Positions 46,082-55,698 of a stretch of DNA of 64,000 nucleotides are shown piece after piece; positions within the stretch are counted from its first letter, which is position 1, and every line of letters starts with the position of its first letter. The DNA lies in contig CAWJLG010000008.1 of assembly GCA_963843595.1 (NCBI GenBank), forward strand, positions 186,001-250,000, in the 5' to 3' direction. Source of the stretch: CAIWHR01 sp963843595 (lineage in GTDB: Bacteria; Pseudomonadota; Gammaproteobacteria; Burkholderiales; Casimicrobiaceae). A program made the position numbers and the translations under genes. The notes beneath the pieces are model-generated. The model made no database searches. It was not told where the DNA came from and saw only the letters and a program-made list of their open reading frames with translations.

Positions 46082-47383
46082 ATGAACATGAAGAAGATCA
46101 CCCGCGGTTGGCGCGCGCTGGCTGCGGCGCTCGTTGCGACGCTGCTGTCCTTCGCCGCCGCGGCGCAGGCGCCGGTCGAAGTGCCGTTCTACTACCCCGT
46201 CGCGGTTGGCGGACCGATTACGAAGATCATCGACGGGCTCGCCGCGGAGTTCGAGAAGGAAAATCCGAATATCAGGCTGAAACCGATCTACTCGGGCAGC
46301 TACCAGGAGTCGATCACGAAGGCGCTGACGGCGGTAAAGAGCGGCGAGCCGCCGGTGACGTCGATCCTGCTGTCGACCGACATGTACACGCTGATCGACG
46401 AGGACGCGATCGTCCCGTTCGACGACCTCATCAAGACGCCAGAGGACCAGGCGTGGCTGAAGAGCTTCTATCCGGCGTTCATGGAGAACAGCCAGACCGG
46501 CGGCAAGACCTGGGGTATCCCTTTCCAGCGCTCGACGATCGTCCTGTACTACAACAAGGAAGCGTTCAAGGAAGCGGGGCTCGATCCGAACCGACCGCCC
46601 GCGAACTGGAGGGAGCAGGTCGAGTACGCGCAGAAGCTGACCAAGCGCGACGCGTCTGGCAAGGTGACGCAGTGGGGCATCGAGATCCCGTCGTCGGGCT
46701 TTCCGTACTGGCTGTTCCAGGCGCTCGCGATCCAGGCCGGCATCAACCTGATGAACCCCGCGGGCACGCAGACCTATTACGACAAGCCCGAGGTCATCGA
46801 AGGGCTCACGTACTGGGTCGACCTCGTCAACAAGTACAAGGTGCATCCGGAAGGAATCGTCGATTGGGGCACGACGCCGAAGGACTTCTTCGAGAAGAAG
46901 GTGGCGATGATGTGGACGACCACCGGCAATCTCACGAACGTCCGGACGAACGCCAAATTCGACTTCGGGGTGGCGATGCTGCCCGCGGGCAAGCAGCGGG
47001 GCAGCCCGACGGGCGGCGGCAATTTCTACCTCTTCAAGAAGTCGACGCCCGCACAGCGCGACGCCGCGTTCAGGTTCGTCAAGTGGGTGACCACGCCGCA
47101 GCGCGCCGCGCAGTGGGGCATCGATACGGGGTACGTCGCCGTGCGCGCCGATGCGTGGGAAACGCCGGTGATGAAGCAGTACGTCGCCGGATTCCCGGCG
47201 GCCGCGGTCGCCCGGGACCAGCTTCCGTACGCGAAGGCCGAGCTGTCGACACACGACAACCAGCGCGTCACCAAGGCGCTCAACGACGGGCTGCAGGCGG
47301 CGTTGACCGGGACCAAGACGCCGGAACAGGCGATGAAGGACGCACAGCGCGAGGCGGAGCGGCTGCTGCGCAGCTACAAATAA
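46082..47383 (+). CDS. ugpB: ABC transporter substrate-binding protein (UgpB-like)
   Basis: A 433-residue periplasmic binding protein. The signal peptide is MNMKKITRGWRALAAALVAT, then to AAAQA. The mature protein opens PVEVPFYYPVAVGGPITKII and carries features of UgpB-like proteins: GEPPVTSILLSTDMYTLIDE, SFYPAFMENSQTGGKTWGIP and GVAMLPAGKQRGSPTGGGNF. AGGAGG lies upstream of the ATG at 46082. A tight 7-bp TTCG hairpin follows the gene (47402-47419), which often stabilises the mRNA of binding proteins so that they exceed the permeases. Confidence 0.93.
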   Translation: MNMKKITRGWRALAAALVATLLSFAAAAQAPVEVPFYYPVAVGGPITKIIDGLAAEFEKENPNIRLKPIYSGSYQESITKALTAVKSGEPPVTSILLSTDMYTLIDEDAIVPFDDLIKTPEDQAWLKSFYPAFMENSQTGGKTWGIPFQRSTIVLYYNKEAFKEAGLDPNRPPANWREQVEYAQKLTKRDASGKVTQWGIEIPSSGFPYWLFQALAIQAGINLMNPAGTQTYYDKPEVIEGLTYWVDLVNKYKVHPEGIVDWGTTPKDFFEKKVAMMWTTTGNLTNVRTNAKFDFGVAMLPAGKQRGSPTGGGNFYLFKKSTPAQRDAAFRFVKWVTTPQRAAQWGIDTGYVAVRADAWETPVMKQYVAGFPAAAVARDQLPYAKAELSTHDNQRVTKALNDGLQAALTGTKTPEQAMKDAQREAERLLRSYK

Positions 47384-47401
47384 CCCAATCGCGGAATCGG
47401 C

Positions 47402-47419
47402 GCGCGCCTTCGGGCGCGC
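47402..47419 (+). other. intercistronic stem-loop with TTCG tetraloop
   Basis: GCGCGCC-TTCG-GGCGCGC, a perfect seven-base stem with an extra-stable UUCG loop, sits between the binding protein and permease genes. No T-run follows. Such hairpins can protect the upstream mRNA from 3' exonucleases. Confidence 0.7.
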
Positions 47420-47458
47420 CGCCGCCGCCCGTGTGACCTCGCTTCGCGACCGCTGCGC

Positions 47459-48334
47459 ATGACCCGCGGCGCCCAATGGCTCTACGGCTGGCTGCTGCTG
47501 CTGCCGGCGATGGCGCTGCTCGCCTTGTTCACGCATTACCCGACCGTCGCCACGCTGTGGCACAGCTTCCTGTCGACGCCGAAGGGTGCGCGTCCGGCAA
47601 AGTTCGTCGGTCTCGACAACTACCGCCAGCTCACCGAGGACCCGATCTTCTGGCAGGCATTGTCGAACAATCTCTGGTTCGCGGTCGGGACGATCCCCGC
47701 ATCCATCGCGCTCGCGCTGCTGATGGCCGTCTGGGTGAACGGGCGGATCGCCGGCCGCGGGTTCCTGCGCCTTGCCTATTTCACGCCGACGATCCTGCCG
47801 ATGATCGCGGTCGCGAACATCTGGCTGTTCTTCTACACGCCGGAATACGGGCTGCTCGAACAGATCCTGAAAGCGTTCGGCGCGAGCAGCCACAACTGGC
47901 TCGGCAGCAAGAGCACGGCCCTGTCCTGCATCATGGTCGTGACCGTGTGGAAGGAAGCCGGCTTCTTCATGATCTTCTATCTGGCCGCACTGCAGTCCAT
48001 GTCGCCGAACCTCGCGGAAGCGGCGGCGATCGAGGGGGCGTCGCGGTGGTACTTCTTCCGGCGCATCACCTTTCCGCTGCTGATGCCGACGACACTGTTC
48101 GTGCTCGTCAACGCGGTGATCAACGCGTTCCGGCTGGTCGACCACATCGTCGTCATGACGCGTGGCGGCCCGGACAATGCGACCGCGCTGCTGCTCTACT
48201 ACATCTACGAGATCGGATTCCGGTTCTGGGATTCCGCCTACGCTGCCGCGCTGACGATGGTGCTGCTCGCGATACTCGGACTGGCGGCGCTGGCCCAGTT
48301 CTGGTTTCTCGAGCGAAGGGTCCACTACCAGTGA
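47459..48334 (+). CDS. ugpA: ABC transporter permease (UgpA type)
   Basis: A 291-residue inner-membrane permease with about six transmembrane helices. It opens MTRGAQWLYGWLLLLPAMAL. The EAA loop that contacts the ATPase is LAEAAAIEGASRWYFFRRIT (EAAAIEGAS, then FPLL). It pairs with the second permease. The stop overlaps the next start (GTGA). Confidence 0.94.
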   Translation: MTRGAQWLYGWLLLLPAMALLALFTHYPTVATLWHSFLSTPKGARPAKFVGLDNYRQLTEDPIFWQALSNNLWFAVGTIPASIALALLMAVWVNGRIAGRGFLRLAYFTPTILPMIAVANIWLFFYTPEYGLLEQILKAFGASSHNWLGSKSTALSCIMVVTVWKEAGFFMIFYLAALQSMSPNLAEAAAIEGASRWYFFRRITFPLLMPTTLFVLVNAVINAFRLVDHIVVMTRGGPDNATALLLYYIYEIGFRFWDSAYAAALTMVLLAILGLAALAQFWFLERRVHYQ

Positions 48335-49158
48335 GCCAGGTCTACGCCTCGCGGGGAACGACGCACGCGCTGGAGACCGCCGGCGCGTGGCTGCTCGGCG
48401 CCTTCTGGGTGCTTCCGCTCGTCTACGCGTTCTGGACGGCCTTCCACCCGGGCGAGTTCTCCACGCGCTTCGTCCTGACCGCGCCGCTCACGCTCGAGAA
48501 TTTCGTCAAGGCCTGGGCCGCCGCGCCGTTCGCGCGCTACTTCGTGAACACGGTGATGCTGGTCACCATGACGCTCGCCGTGCAGCTCGTGCTCGTCACG
48601 CTGGCCGCCTATGCCTTCGCCCGCTTCGAGTTTCCCGGGCGCAATGTCCTGTTCGCGCTGGTGCTCGTGCAGTTGATGATCATGCCGGACGTGCTGATCG
48701 TCGAAAACTACCGGACGATGGCGGCACTCGGACTCAAGGACACCATCGTCGCCATCGGGCTGCCGTACATGGCGAGCGCCTTCGGGATCTTCCTGCTGCG
48801 CCAGACGTTCAAGACGATCCCGCGCGAGCTCGACGAGGCTGCTCGCGTCGAAGGATGCACGCCGCTACAGGTGCTGTGGAAGGTCTACGTACCACTGGCG
48901 CGCCCCGTGTATATCGCGTATGCGCTGGTCAGCGTCAGCTACCACTGGAACAATTTCCTGTGGCCGCTGATCATCACCAACTCGGTCGAGTCGCGGCCGT
49001 TGACGGTCGGACTGCAGGTCTTCTCCGCGACCGACCAGGGGATCGACTGGTCGATCATCACCGCGGCGACACTGTTGACCACCGCGCCACTGCTGGTTGC
49101 CTTTCTGCTGTTCCAGCGGCAGTTCGTGCAGAGTTTCATGAGGGCCGGAATACGATGA
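48331..49158 (+). CDS. ugpE: ABC transporter permease (UgpE type)
   Basis: A 275-residue second permease. GTG start at 48331, overlapping the previous stop. It has about six helices and the EAA loop ELDEAARVEGCTPLQVLWKV. The longer frame upstream (to 47476) lies inside ugpA and is not real. The stop overlaps the ATG of the next gene by four bases (ATGA), which implies that the EEP gene belongs to the same operon. Confidence 0.94.
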   Translation: MSQVYASRGTTHALETAGAWLLGAFWVLPLVYAFWTAFHPGEFSTRFVLTAPLTLENFVKAWAAAPFARYFVNTVMLVTMTLAVQLVLVTLAAYAFARFEFPGRNVLFALVLVQLMIMPDVLIVENYRTMAALGLKDTIVAIGLPYMASAFGIFLLRQTFKTIPRELDEAARVEGCTPLQVLWKVYVPLARPVYIAYALVSVSYHWNNFLWPLIITNSVESRPLTVGLQVFSATDQGIDWSIITAATLLTTAPLLVAFLLFQRQFVQSFMRAGIR

Positions 49159-50010
49159 AAGTGATGACCTGGAATGTCCAGTGGTGTCGCGGCATCGATC
49201 TCAAGGTCGATGCCGCGCGCATCGCCGCCGAGGCGAAACGCATTGCCGACGCGGACGTCCTGTGCCTGCAGGAAATCGCCGACAACTTTCCCGATCCCCG
49301 GCTCGGCGGCAGCTCCGGGGAGGATCAGTTCGCCGTGCTGGCGACGCTGTTCCCCCGATACACCGCGGTGCCCGGCATCGCCGTCGACCACCCCGCCGAG
49401 ACCGGCCGACGCCGCTTCGGCAACATGATCCTGTCGCGGCTGCCGGTGAAGCAGGTCTACCGGCATCTGCTCCCTTACCCCGCGGATCCGGGGGTTGCCG
49501 GAATGCCGCGCATCGCGCTCGAAGCGGTGATCGCGGCGCCGTTCGGCGACGTGCGGGTGATCACGACGCATCTGGAGTACTACTCGCGCCGTCAGCGCAT
49601 GGCGCAGGTCGAGGCCCTGCGCATGATCTACGCGGACGGTCACGGCCACGCGCGCGACGGCCGGATCACGATGAGCGACGGCGGCCCGTTCCAGACCTAC
49701 GTTCGGCCGAAGCCGACCATCATCACCGGCGACTTCAATCACGAACCCGATGCCGAGGAACACGCGCGAATGGTCGCGCCGTTCGCCGACGGGACACCGC
49801 CTCTCACCGATGCGTGGGAGCTCACCCATCCCGGGGTGCCACACCCGGCGACGTTCTGCATCCACAGCAAGATGGATCCCGGATGTGGGCGAGCTGCACT
49901 GCGACTTCATCTTCGTCAGCGACGAGCTGGGGCCGCGGGTGCGAGCGCTGACCGTCGATCAGGCAACGCAGGCATCCGATCATCAGCCCGTGATCCTCGA
50001 TCTCGGCTGA
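49155..50010 (+). pseudogene. endonuclease/exonuclease/phosphatase-fold hydrolase, one extra base
   Basis: An EEP-superfamily metal-dependent phosphodiesterase of about 284 residues if repaired. Motifs: MTWNVQWCRGIDLKVDAARI (N-terminal Asn), DVLCLQEIADNFPD (catalytic Glu), TTHLEYYSRRQR, TIITGDFNHEPD (GDFN) and the C-terminal SDHQPVILDLG. The frame changes near 49879: KMDPGCG should be KMDPDVGELHCDFIFVSDEL; one C too many in GATCCCGG. There is no signal peptide, so it acts in the cytoplasm. In ugp operons of E. coli the last gene is ugpQ, a glycerophosphodiester phosphodiesterase of another fold; this enzyme may play the same role. It could also be a nuclease; the context favours a small-molecule diesterase. 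Confidence 0.82.
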
Positions 50011-50043
50011 GCGTGCGGATTCGCGCGGCTGCGGCCTCGCGGC

Positions 50044-50049
50044 TAGAAT
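50044..50049 (+). promoter_or_regulatory. possible -10 box (TAGAAT) of the triple glycosyltransferase gene
   Basis: TAGAAT lies 58 bases before the GTG at 50107, in the gap after the EEP gene. No clear -35. Confidence 0.35.
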
Positions 50050-50106
50050 AGCGGGCTGTCCGACGCCTCGCGTACCAGGCGCCCGACCTGTCTCCCGCTG
50101 CCTGCC

Positions 50107-53100
50107 GTGATTCCCCCCATCGCCAACGTCGACTCGCGCGCGGAATTCGCGCGCCTGGCGGAAGGGCGACGCCCCTGCATCGCCTTCGTCTCGCATCCAT
50201 GGGGCGGCGGTGTCCGGCGGCACATGGACGATCTCGCCGCGCTCGTCGCCGACCGATGCGAAGTGCTGTATGTCGAATCGGCTGCCGGGCAGACGATCAG
50301 GCTCCACCACCCCGGCCGCGGCGCGACGGCATTTTTCACGCTGCCCGAAGACCTCGCGACGCTTGCGGCCGTCCTGCGCGGACTGGGCACCGCGCGGGTG
50401 CATTTCCACCACATTCACCTGCTCCCGCAGGCGATCCTCGAATTGCCGCAGGCGCTCGGCGTGCCCTGCGATTGCACGCTGCACGACTACTACGCGATCT
50501 GCCCGCAATATCATCTCAACGCCCCCGATGGCCGTTACTGCGGTGAGCCGGACGCGGACGGCTGCACCGCATGCCTCGCCGGTCGGCCGGCGCAATGGGG
50601 GCTCGACATCGCGACGTGGCGCGCGACCTTCGACACGTGGCTGCGCGCTGCGGACAGGCGAATCGTCCCGTCGCAGGACCTCGCGCAGCGCATGGCCCGT
50701 CATCTTCCCGGACTGCCGCTCGAGGTCTGGCCGCATCCGGAGCCGGCGGCCGCGCCGCCGGTACGCGTCGTGCGCGTGGTGGTACCGGGACTGCTGTCCG
50801 CCGGCAAAGGGCTCTCGGTGGTCGCCGCGTGCGCGGCCGATGCGAAGGCCCGCGCGCTGCCACTCGTGTTCCACGTTCTGGGCGGAACGATGTCGCCGCT
50901 GCTGCAGATGCCCGCGGCACCGGTCACCGTGCACGGCGAATATGCGGACGCCGACTTCGCGTGGCTGCTCGCGGCGGAGCGGCCGGATGCGGTCTTCTTT
51001 CCGGCGCAGGTTCCCGAGAGCTATTCGTACACGCTGTCGACGGTGATCGCCTCGGGCGTGCCGATCGTGGCGTCGGCGCTGGGCGCTGTCGGCGAGCGCC
51101 TCGCCGGCCGTGCGCAGGCAACGCTGCTGCCGTGGGACGCCCCGGCGGAGGCCTGGAACGCAGCCTTGCAGCGCGCTGCGGGGATTGTCGCCGAGCGGTC
51201 GCCGCGCGAACGGGCGGCAAACCGCGAACCGGGCGCCTCGCCACCTGCGGAATACCGGGCACGTTACCTCGCGCCGCTGGCCGACGTGCATTCCCACGAT
51301 CCTGCGATCATCGCCGGCCTCCCCGAACGCCACTTCGGGCTCGAAGCCGGCGGGACAGCGGGCGAACTCTCGCTCGCCGAACTGTTCGTGGCCGGCGTCG
51401 AATGCGGGCGCGCCGAGGCACGCGCCGAACTCAAGCGGCGGCTCGATGCGCTCGGTGCGATTGCCGCACTGTCGGCGCCGGCATTCGCGGAGGGTGCCGG
51501 CGGCGCCGTCGCGTCACCCGCCGGATCCGCACCCTCGGCGTGGTCACCGCTGGCGCCGACGCTGATGCGCGCAGGGCGTGCGTACCGGATCCTGCGCGAC
51601 AGCGGGCCCACTGCGCTGTATCGGGCGGTTCGCGCGCGGATTGCGCGCGGACGCGGCTTTCGCCCGCGGGCGGCGTACCGGCGTCGCATCGAAACGGCGC
51701 GTGGCGCCGCTCGTGATCCCGGCCGTGGAGGGTGCACCGCGCGCCTCGATCGTGATCCCGGTGTTCGGTCACGCGCTTCTCACGTTCACCTGCCTGAAGA
51801 GCGTGGTTGCGAACACGCCGGCGGGATCGTACGAGGTGATCGTCATCGACGACGCGTCGCCGGAGCCGGCGGTGCAGGCGCTGCGAGAGGTTTCCGGCGT
51901 GCGCTTCGAACGCAACGTGGCGAACCTCGGCTTTGTCGACAGCTGCAATCGCGGTGCCGAGCTCGCGCGCGGCGAGTTCCTCGTATTCCTGAACAACGAC
52001 ACGATCGTCGAGCCGGGATGGCTCGACGCATTGCTGGAGACCTTTTCGCTGCGGCCCGAGGCGGGTCTCGTCGGCGCGAAGCTCCTCTACCCGGACGGGC
52101 GGTTGCAGGAAGCGGGCGGAATCGTGTGGCGCGACGGATCGGCGTGGAATTTCGGTCGCGGCGACGATCCCGACCGCCCCGAATACAGCTATCTGCGCGA
52201 GGTCGACTACTGCTCGGGGGCCTGCGTGGCGATTCCGGCGGCGCTGTTCCGCGCGCTGGGCGGCTTCGACGTGCGCTACGCCCCCGCTTATTACGAAGAC
52301 ACCGATCTTGCGTTCGCGGTGCGCGCCGCTGGACGCAAGGTGTACTACCAGCCGCGAGCGAGCGTCGTTCATTTCGAAGGACAGACGGCGGGTACCGACG
52401 AGGCGACCGGCGTCAAGCGCCACCAGATTCTCAACCGCGCGAAGTTCGCGGCGAAATGGCGGACCGCCCTCGCCGACCGCCCGCTGCCCGGCGCTCCTCC
52501 GGGCCCGGAACGGGATCGCGGCGTGCTGCGACGCGTGCTCGTCATCGACGCACGGATGCCGACTCCCGATCTGGATTCCGGCTCGGTGCGCATGCGCGCC
52601 CTGCTCGAGTTGCTGGTCGAGCTTCGGTGCAAGGTGACCTTCGTTGCCGACAATCTGGAGTATCGCGCCCCCTACGTGCCCGACCTGCAGCGGGTGGGGA
52701 TCGAGGTGCTTTTCTATCCGCACCCGAAGTCGCTTGCGGCGCTGCTTGCCGAACGCGGGGGCGAATTCGACGTCGTCGTGATGTCGCGCTGCGACGTGGC
52801 GGCGAAGCACCTCGCCGAGGTTCGCGCGCGTGCGCCACGCGCCCTCGTCGTCTTCGACACCGTCGACCTCCATTTCCTGCGCGAGGCGCGCCTGGCCGAC
52901 CTCGCCGGCGGCGCCGTTGCCCAGGCCGCGGCGCGGGTGCGACGCGACGAGGAGCTCGCGCTCATCAGGCGCGCCGATGTCACATTCGTGGTGTCCACCG
53001 TCGAGCGCGCGCTGATCGCCGAGCTCGCACCCGCGGCGCGCGTGATGATCGTTTCCAACATCCACGAGCTTTTCACCAAGGGCAAGCCGTTCGCCGAGCG

Positions 53101-53635
53101 CGAGGGACTATTGTTCATCGGCGGCTTCCAGCATCCGCCCAACACCGACGCCGTGCTCTGGTACGCGAAGGAGGTGTTGCCGTACGTGCGGCAACGACTT
53201 CCGGGGGTGGTCACGACGATCATCGGCAGCGAGATCCCGGCGGCGGTCACCGCGCTCGCGGCGCCGGACCTTGCCGTTGTCGGCTACGTGCCCGACGTGG
53301 CGCCGTACTTCGAAGACGCCCGCCTCTCGATCGCGCCTTTGCGTTATGGCGCGGGTGTCAAGGGCAAGGTCAACCTCGCGATGAGCTACGGGTTGCCGGT
53401 CGTGGCGACTTCCGCCGCGGTGGAAGGCATGCATCTCGCACCGGAGGCGAACGTCGTCGTCGCCGACGACCCAGCGGCCTTCGCGGACGCGATCGAACGT
53501 GTCTACCGCGACGAGGTGCTGTGGCACAAGCTTTCCGCGGGCGGCCGCGAGAACGTCCGCCGGCACTTCTCCCGCGAGGTCGCCAGGCGCACGCTTTCGG
53601 AAATGCTCGCGCTGGCCGCGCCGGGCAACGCCTGA
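50107..53635 (+). pseudogene. tri-domain glycosyltransferase (GT4-GT2-GT4 order), one extra base
   Basis: A large cytoplasmic glycosyltransferase of about 1175 residues if repaired. Part 1 (residues 1-390): a GT4-like domain (HPWGGGVRRHMDDLAALVAD; PESYSYTLSTVIASGVPIVA). Part 2 (from about 545): a GT2 domain (ASIVIPVFGHALLTFTCLKS; FLNNDTIVEPGWLDALLETF with the NND metal site; FRALGGFDVRYAPAYYEDTD). Part 3 (from about 800): a second GT4-like domain (GLLFIGGFQHPPNTDAVLWY; PLRYGAGVKGKVNLAMSYGL). The frame shifts near 51696-51701, between parts 1 and 2; one extra base there. Two separate proteins are the alternative, but no ribosome-binding site or start is seen. Likely makes surface polysaccharide or glycan on proteins. 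Confidence 0.82.
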
Positions 53636-53696
53636 TGTCCCGTTCCCGTGCGGCAGACGGGAAGTCGAGGCGCGGAGCGCCGGTGACGACGGTTCG

Positions 53697-54557
53697 ATGA
53701 AGTCGCCGCGCGTCCTGCTGAACATCCTGCGCCGCGGCGTGCGCGCTGGCCATCGGTTGACGGGAATGGCCGGTGCCGTCCCGCCGCGGCGCATGGCGCC
53801 GGGCACGCTGGTCTTCGAATGCAATCTCTGCTCGGCCCGCGGCGCGATGCCCATCGGGGAGTTGCAGCGCGAGGGCGGATGCTGCCCGACCTGCGGTGCA
53901 ATCATGCGCTATCGCGCCGTGATCCACCACCTGTCCACGGGGCTGTTCGGCAAGTCGCTGGCCGTGCGCGAGTTCCCGCCCGATGCAGGACGCCTGACCG
54001 GCATCGGCATGAGCGATCCTGACCAGTATGCGGACCTGCTCGCGCGCCGTTTTCGCTATGTGAACACCTTCTACCACACCGAGCCCGCGCTCGATATCCA
54101 GGCACCGGGTCCGCAGCACGAAGGGGCGTACGATTTCGTCATCAGCTCGGATGTCTTCGAGCATGTCGATCCGCCGGTGGCGCGCGCTTTCCGCAATCTG
54201 CGGCGCTTGCTCAAGCCGCGTGGCCTGCTGGTGCTCACGGTTCCGTTCACGATGCACGGGGAGACCGTCGAACATTTCCCCGAATTGCACCAGTACGCGA
54301 TCGAGGATCGACGCGGCACGCACGTGCTCGTCAACCGGACGGCGGATGGAAGACACCAGGAATTTTCCGACCTCGTCTTTCACGGCGGGCCGGGGAATAC
54401 GCTCGAGATGCGGGTCTTCTCCGAAACGGGGCTGCGACGCGAGCTGGAGGGCGCCGGCTTCACGCAGGTCGAGTTCCACCGCGAGCCGTGCTTTCGCTGG
54501 GGAATCCACTGGGAGGAGCCATGGTCGGTGCCGGTCACGGCGTTCGCGGCGACGTGA
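53697..54557 (+). CDS. SAM-dependent methyltransferase with N-terminal zinc-ribbon-like motif
   Basis: A 286-residue class I methyltransferase. A Cys-rich N-terminal motif (CNLCSARG ... CCPTCG) could bind zinc. The catalytic domain has the post-I region YDFVISSDVFEHVDPPVARA and LLKPRGLLVLTVPFTMHGE, with the usual SAM-binding glycine motif poorly conserved. Found beside glycosyltransferase genes, it may modify glycan ends or a related compound. The start at 53697 is preferred; the frame is open upstream but overlaps the glycosyltransferase in another frame. Confidence 0.85.
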   Translation: MKSPRVLLNILRRGVRAGHRLTGMAGAVPPRRMAPGTLVFECNLCSARGAMPIGELQREGGCCPTCGAIMRYRAVIHHLSTGLFGKSLAVREFPPDAGRLTGIGMSDPDQYADLLARRFRYVNTFYHTEPALDIQAPGPQHEGAYDFVISSDVFEHVDPPVARAFRNLRRLLKPRGLLVLTVPFTMHGETVEHFPELHQYAIEDRRGTHVLVNRTADGRHQEFSDLVFHGGPGNTLEMRVFSETGLRRELEGAGFTQVEFHREPCFRWGIHWEEPWSVPVTAFAAT

Positions 54558-54673
54558 CGACGCCGTAACGACGGGACTCCCGCCACGCCGAACGACGGGG
54601 TGGCGCCGATCGCAGTACCGGCGCGTTCGCGACCGATCCCCCGCTGCCGCGGGTTCGGCGGCCGTGGGCGAGC

Positions 54674-55654
54674 TCAGGATCCGGTGGCCGCGCGGGGCTC
54701 CGCGATCTCCCCGTGGGGTTGCGCCGGAGCCCGCGCCAGAAGCCCCGACGTGACGCCGCGCGCCAGCGCAGCGAGTTTCGCCGCGCGCTGATCTTCCGCC
54801 ACGAAGATGCCCAGCGTTTCGTAGAAGAGTCGCGCCAGCGCCAGCGCCGCGAATGCCGGGCATCGCCACCCGTGGCGTCTGGCGACGATCACCGTATTGC
54901 GTCCGATGGATTCGCGGCGCGCGGGATCGTGTCCTCCGGACTGCAGCGTGCGGCCGAGCAGCCGGTATGTCCGGCGCTCGCCGATCGCGTGCCCGAAGGC
55001 AACGCCCGGATTGAGCACCAGCCGGTACCCCAATGTGCGCGCGCGAAGGCAGTAGTCCGTGTCGATGTGGTCGACGGCCAGCCATTCGTCGTAGGGACCG
55101 ATTCGCTGCAACGCGTCCATGCGCCACAGCGACATCGAGTTGATCAGGAACGATACGGGTACGGGTTCCTTGAGTCGTCGCGGCAGCACGCGCCAGCGAA
55201 AGCGCGATAACTGGATCGGAGCGAGCCGGATGCCCGTGGCGCGATCGACGTACGTCGGCGCAACGGCGGCCACATCTTCCGCGGCTGCCATCGCGCGGGT
55301 GACCGCCGAGGTCAGGAACGGCCCGATGTCCTCGACGTCGGTGTCGTCATCGAGAAGGAGCGCGTGCGTTGCCGTCGGGCGCACGTCTCGCACCCGGGCA
55401 ATGGCCGCGTTGTAGGCCCCCGCGAGTCCGCCCCGGTTCGCGTTGCGGATGATCGTGAGACCCTCGTTCGCGCACCGCTGCGTGACGAGCCGGTGGCCAC
55501 GAGGCGTGTTGTCGACGAGGATCGTGTGGTCGACGAAAGCGCTCATCCGGTCGATGATGGCGATCGGGTTGCGCTCGTCCGCGTAGGCGACCACGATGGC
55601 CACGACCCTTGGCGCGGGAGCGGCCTGCAGATGCGGATTCGGCGCGAGGTTCAT
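54674..55654 (-). CDS. glycosyltransferase family 2 protein
   Basis: A 326-residue GT-A-fold glycosyltransferase, similar to rhamnosyl/galactofuranosyl transferases. RVVAIVVAYADERNPIAIID opens the domain. The metal-binding motif is ALLLDDDTDVEDIGPF. Acceptor-side motifs include INSMSLWRMDALQRIGPYDE and HIDTDYCLRARTLGYRLVLN (catalytic-type Asp). The start at 55654 is set by homology, as the longer frame is Arg-rich. It converges with the methyltransferase gene, so the glycan genes are on both strands here. Confidence 0.9.
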   Translation of the reverse strand: MNLAPNPHLQAAPAPRVVAIVVAYADERNPIAIIDRMSAFVDHTILVDNTPRGHRLVTQRCANEGLTIIRNANRGGLAGAYNAAIARVRDVRPTATHALLLDDDTDVEDIGPFLTSAVTRAMAAAEDVAAVAPTYVDRATGIRLAPIQLSRFRWRVLPRRLKEPVPVSFLINSMSLWRMDALQRIGPYDEWLAVDHIDTDYCLRARTLGYRLVLNPGVAFGHAIGERRTYRLLGRTLQSGGHDPARRESIGRNTVIVARRHGWRCPAFAALALARLFYETLGIFVAEDQRAAKLAALARGVTSGLLARAPAQPHGEIAEPRAATGS

Positions 55655-55698
55655 GCGCGTGCGCGGGCTGGGCAGATGTCGGCGGCGCGAGGTTCGCG

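Noticed and set aside
45806..48325. An 839-residue minus-strand frame opposite the ABC transporter genes
   Set aside because: Asp/Arg/Glu-rich without domains, and it covers four well-supported plus-strand genes.
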